This document shows, piece by piece, positions 13,576 through 14,233 of a stretch of 14,233 bases of DNA. The stretch comes from Clostridia bacterium (lineage in GTDB: Bacteria; Bacillota; Clostridia; Christensenellales; Aristaeellaceae), in contig WRFT01000017.1 of NCBI GenBank assembly GCA_009776385.1, positions 1 through 14,233 on the forward strand, read 5' to 3'. Under the pieces are notes generated by a model. It was not told where the DNA came from and did no database searches. It saw only the letters and a list, made by a program, of their open reading frames with translations. How positions within the stretch are numbered: the stretch's first letter is position 1; each line of letters begins with the position of its first letter. A program made the translations under genes and the position numbers.

Positions 13576-14233
13576 ATGGAAAGAAATCATCGTTTTAACG
13601 CGGACAGCATTCAAGCACTCAAGGTAAAGCTAACTTGGCCGCAATTGGAAGTCTATGCAAGCGACGCGCAAGATATACGTGTTCTGGCCGCGGGAGACGA
13701 GCATTCATCGGCGGAACTGCGTGTGTATGAAAAGGACGGCGTGTTGTATGTGGAACAGCCGGTCCGCGAGTTAACCAGAAGCTTCGTTGGCGGAAGATGG
13801 CTGCAGGTGCTTATTGAGCTGCCTGCTAAAACATTTGAAATGATAGAAGCGGGCACCGTGTCGGGGCGGTTGAGCGTAAGGGGTATTCGCGGTGAAGAAA
13901 TCCGCCTGGATACCGTCTCCGGCAACATTCGCGCCATGACGGCGGAAGGCAAGACGGTATCCATGAGAACCGTATCGGGCAGCGTGAAAGCCGGCGGATT
14001 GAAGGGCAGCAAATTCGCGGCGCGTACCGTTTCGGGTGATATGGATTTCCAGGGAAGTTCCTTTCAAACCGCGCGTGCCACCACTGTCTCCGGTACGATA
14101 TCGCTGGAATTGACAAACACCTTTGAACGGGCAGATTTTACAAGCGTATCCGGCGACGTAACACTCAGCGCGCCGGTTAAACATATACGGGTTTCCGCCA
14201 AGAGCATTAGCGGAAGGGTGCAGGCAACAGGTA
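13576..14233 (+). CDS. DUF4097 family beta-solenoid protein, N-terminal part (3' end outside window)
   Basis: 219 codons are visible and the frame is open at the window edge. There is no signal peptide or membrane segment, so it is probably cytoplasmic. Residues 1-85 contain strands including LKVKLTWPQLEVYAS and ELRVYEKDGVLYVEQ, and then a regular solenoid follows with a [TS]-[VI]-S-G motif at residues 94, 113, 132, 151, 170, 190 and 210, a 19- to 20-residue period. This is the hallmark of DUF4097 (YvlB-like) adhesin-like or structural beta-helical proteins, often linked to envelope-stress loci. AAGGGAG (13558-13564) is 11 nt before the ATG; the spacing is long but no other in-frame start fits. 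It is likely expressed from the extended -10 promoter at 13522 and perhaps by readthrough from ftsK. The biochemical function of the family is unknown. Confidence 0.9.
   Translation, partial: MERNHRFNADSIQALKVKLTWPQLEVYASDAQDIRVLAAGDEHSSAELRVYEKDGVLYVEQPVRELTRSFVGGRWLQVLIELPAKTFEMIEAGTVSGRLSVRGIRGEEIRLDTVSGNIRAMTAEGKTVSMRTVSGSVKAGGLKGSKFAARTVSGDMDFQGSSFQTARATTVSGTISLELTNTFERADFTSVSGDVTLSAPVKHIRVSAKSISGRVQATG

Overview
The window looks like chromosomal sequence from an anaerobic Gram-positive bacterium of the Bacillota, most likely class Clostridia. The reasons are the rsmD-coaD pair followed by a coiled-coil gene, strong GGAGG-type ribosome binding sites, hairpin-plus-T-run terminators, a FtsK/SpoIIIE translocase, a DUF4097 protein, and exported proteins with long Thr-Pro linkers and peptidoglycan-binding domains. 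The order or genus cannot be read from this sequence. I see no RNA gene, insertion sequence, phage gene or CRISPR array, and no intergenic stretch longer than 300 bases.

Region 1 (1-3386, + strand) is a compact operon entered from the left: the C-terminal two thirds of alanine racemase (alr), a five-segment membrane protein, 16S rRNA methyltransferase rsmD, phosphopantetheine adenylyltransferase coaD, and a cytoplasmic coiled-coil protein that overlaps coaD. A terminator hairpin overlapping the last stop codon closes it. Region 2 (3387-4760, + strand) is a single-gene unit for a UgpC/MsmX-type sugar-ABC-importer ATPase. It has its own leader, with a palindrome over a TATAAT box and a hairpin before the ribosome binding site, and its own terminator. 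This gene carries an in-frame TAA that removes the last 49 expected residues, yet the frame beyond the stop is intact and still family-like.

Region 3 (4808-8163, - strand) holds two cell-envelope genes. One encodes a secreted protein with a probable repeat-rich (propeller-like) N-terminus and three peptidoglycan-binding domains on Thr-Pro linkers. The other encodes a membrane protein with a Pro/Gln-rich cytoplasmic arm and an extracytoplasmic Cys/His cluster resembling an Ada-type zinc site. The 173-bp gap between them is rich in palindromes and direct repeats. Region 4 (8398-13466, + strand) diverges from region 3. It encodes a GT-B glycosyltransferase of the sterol/lipid glucosyltransferase type, an exported DUF3298/RsiV-like protein that overlaps it, and the FtsK/SpoIIIE DNA translocase. 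Region 5 (13522 to the end) is a promoter and the first 219 codons of a DUF4097 beta-solenoid protein, cut by the window edge.

Region 1 is housekeeping (D-Ala supply, ribosome modification, CoA synthesis). Regions 3 and 4 look like an envelope locus transcribed outward from a shared 234-bp promoter region. I see no convincing new defence or mobile system. The items most worth following are the interrupted ABC ATPase, the operator-like palindromes, and the poorly described envelope proteins.
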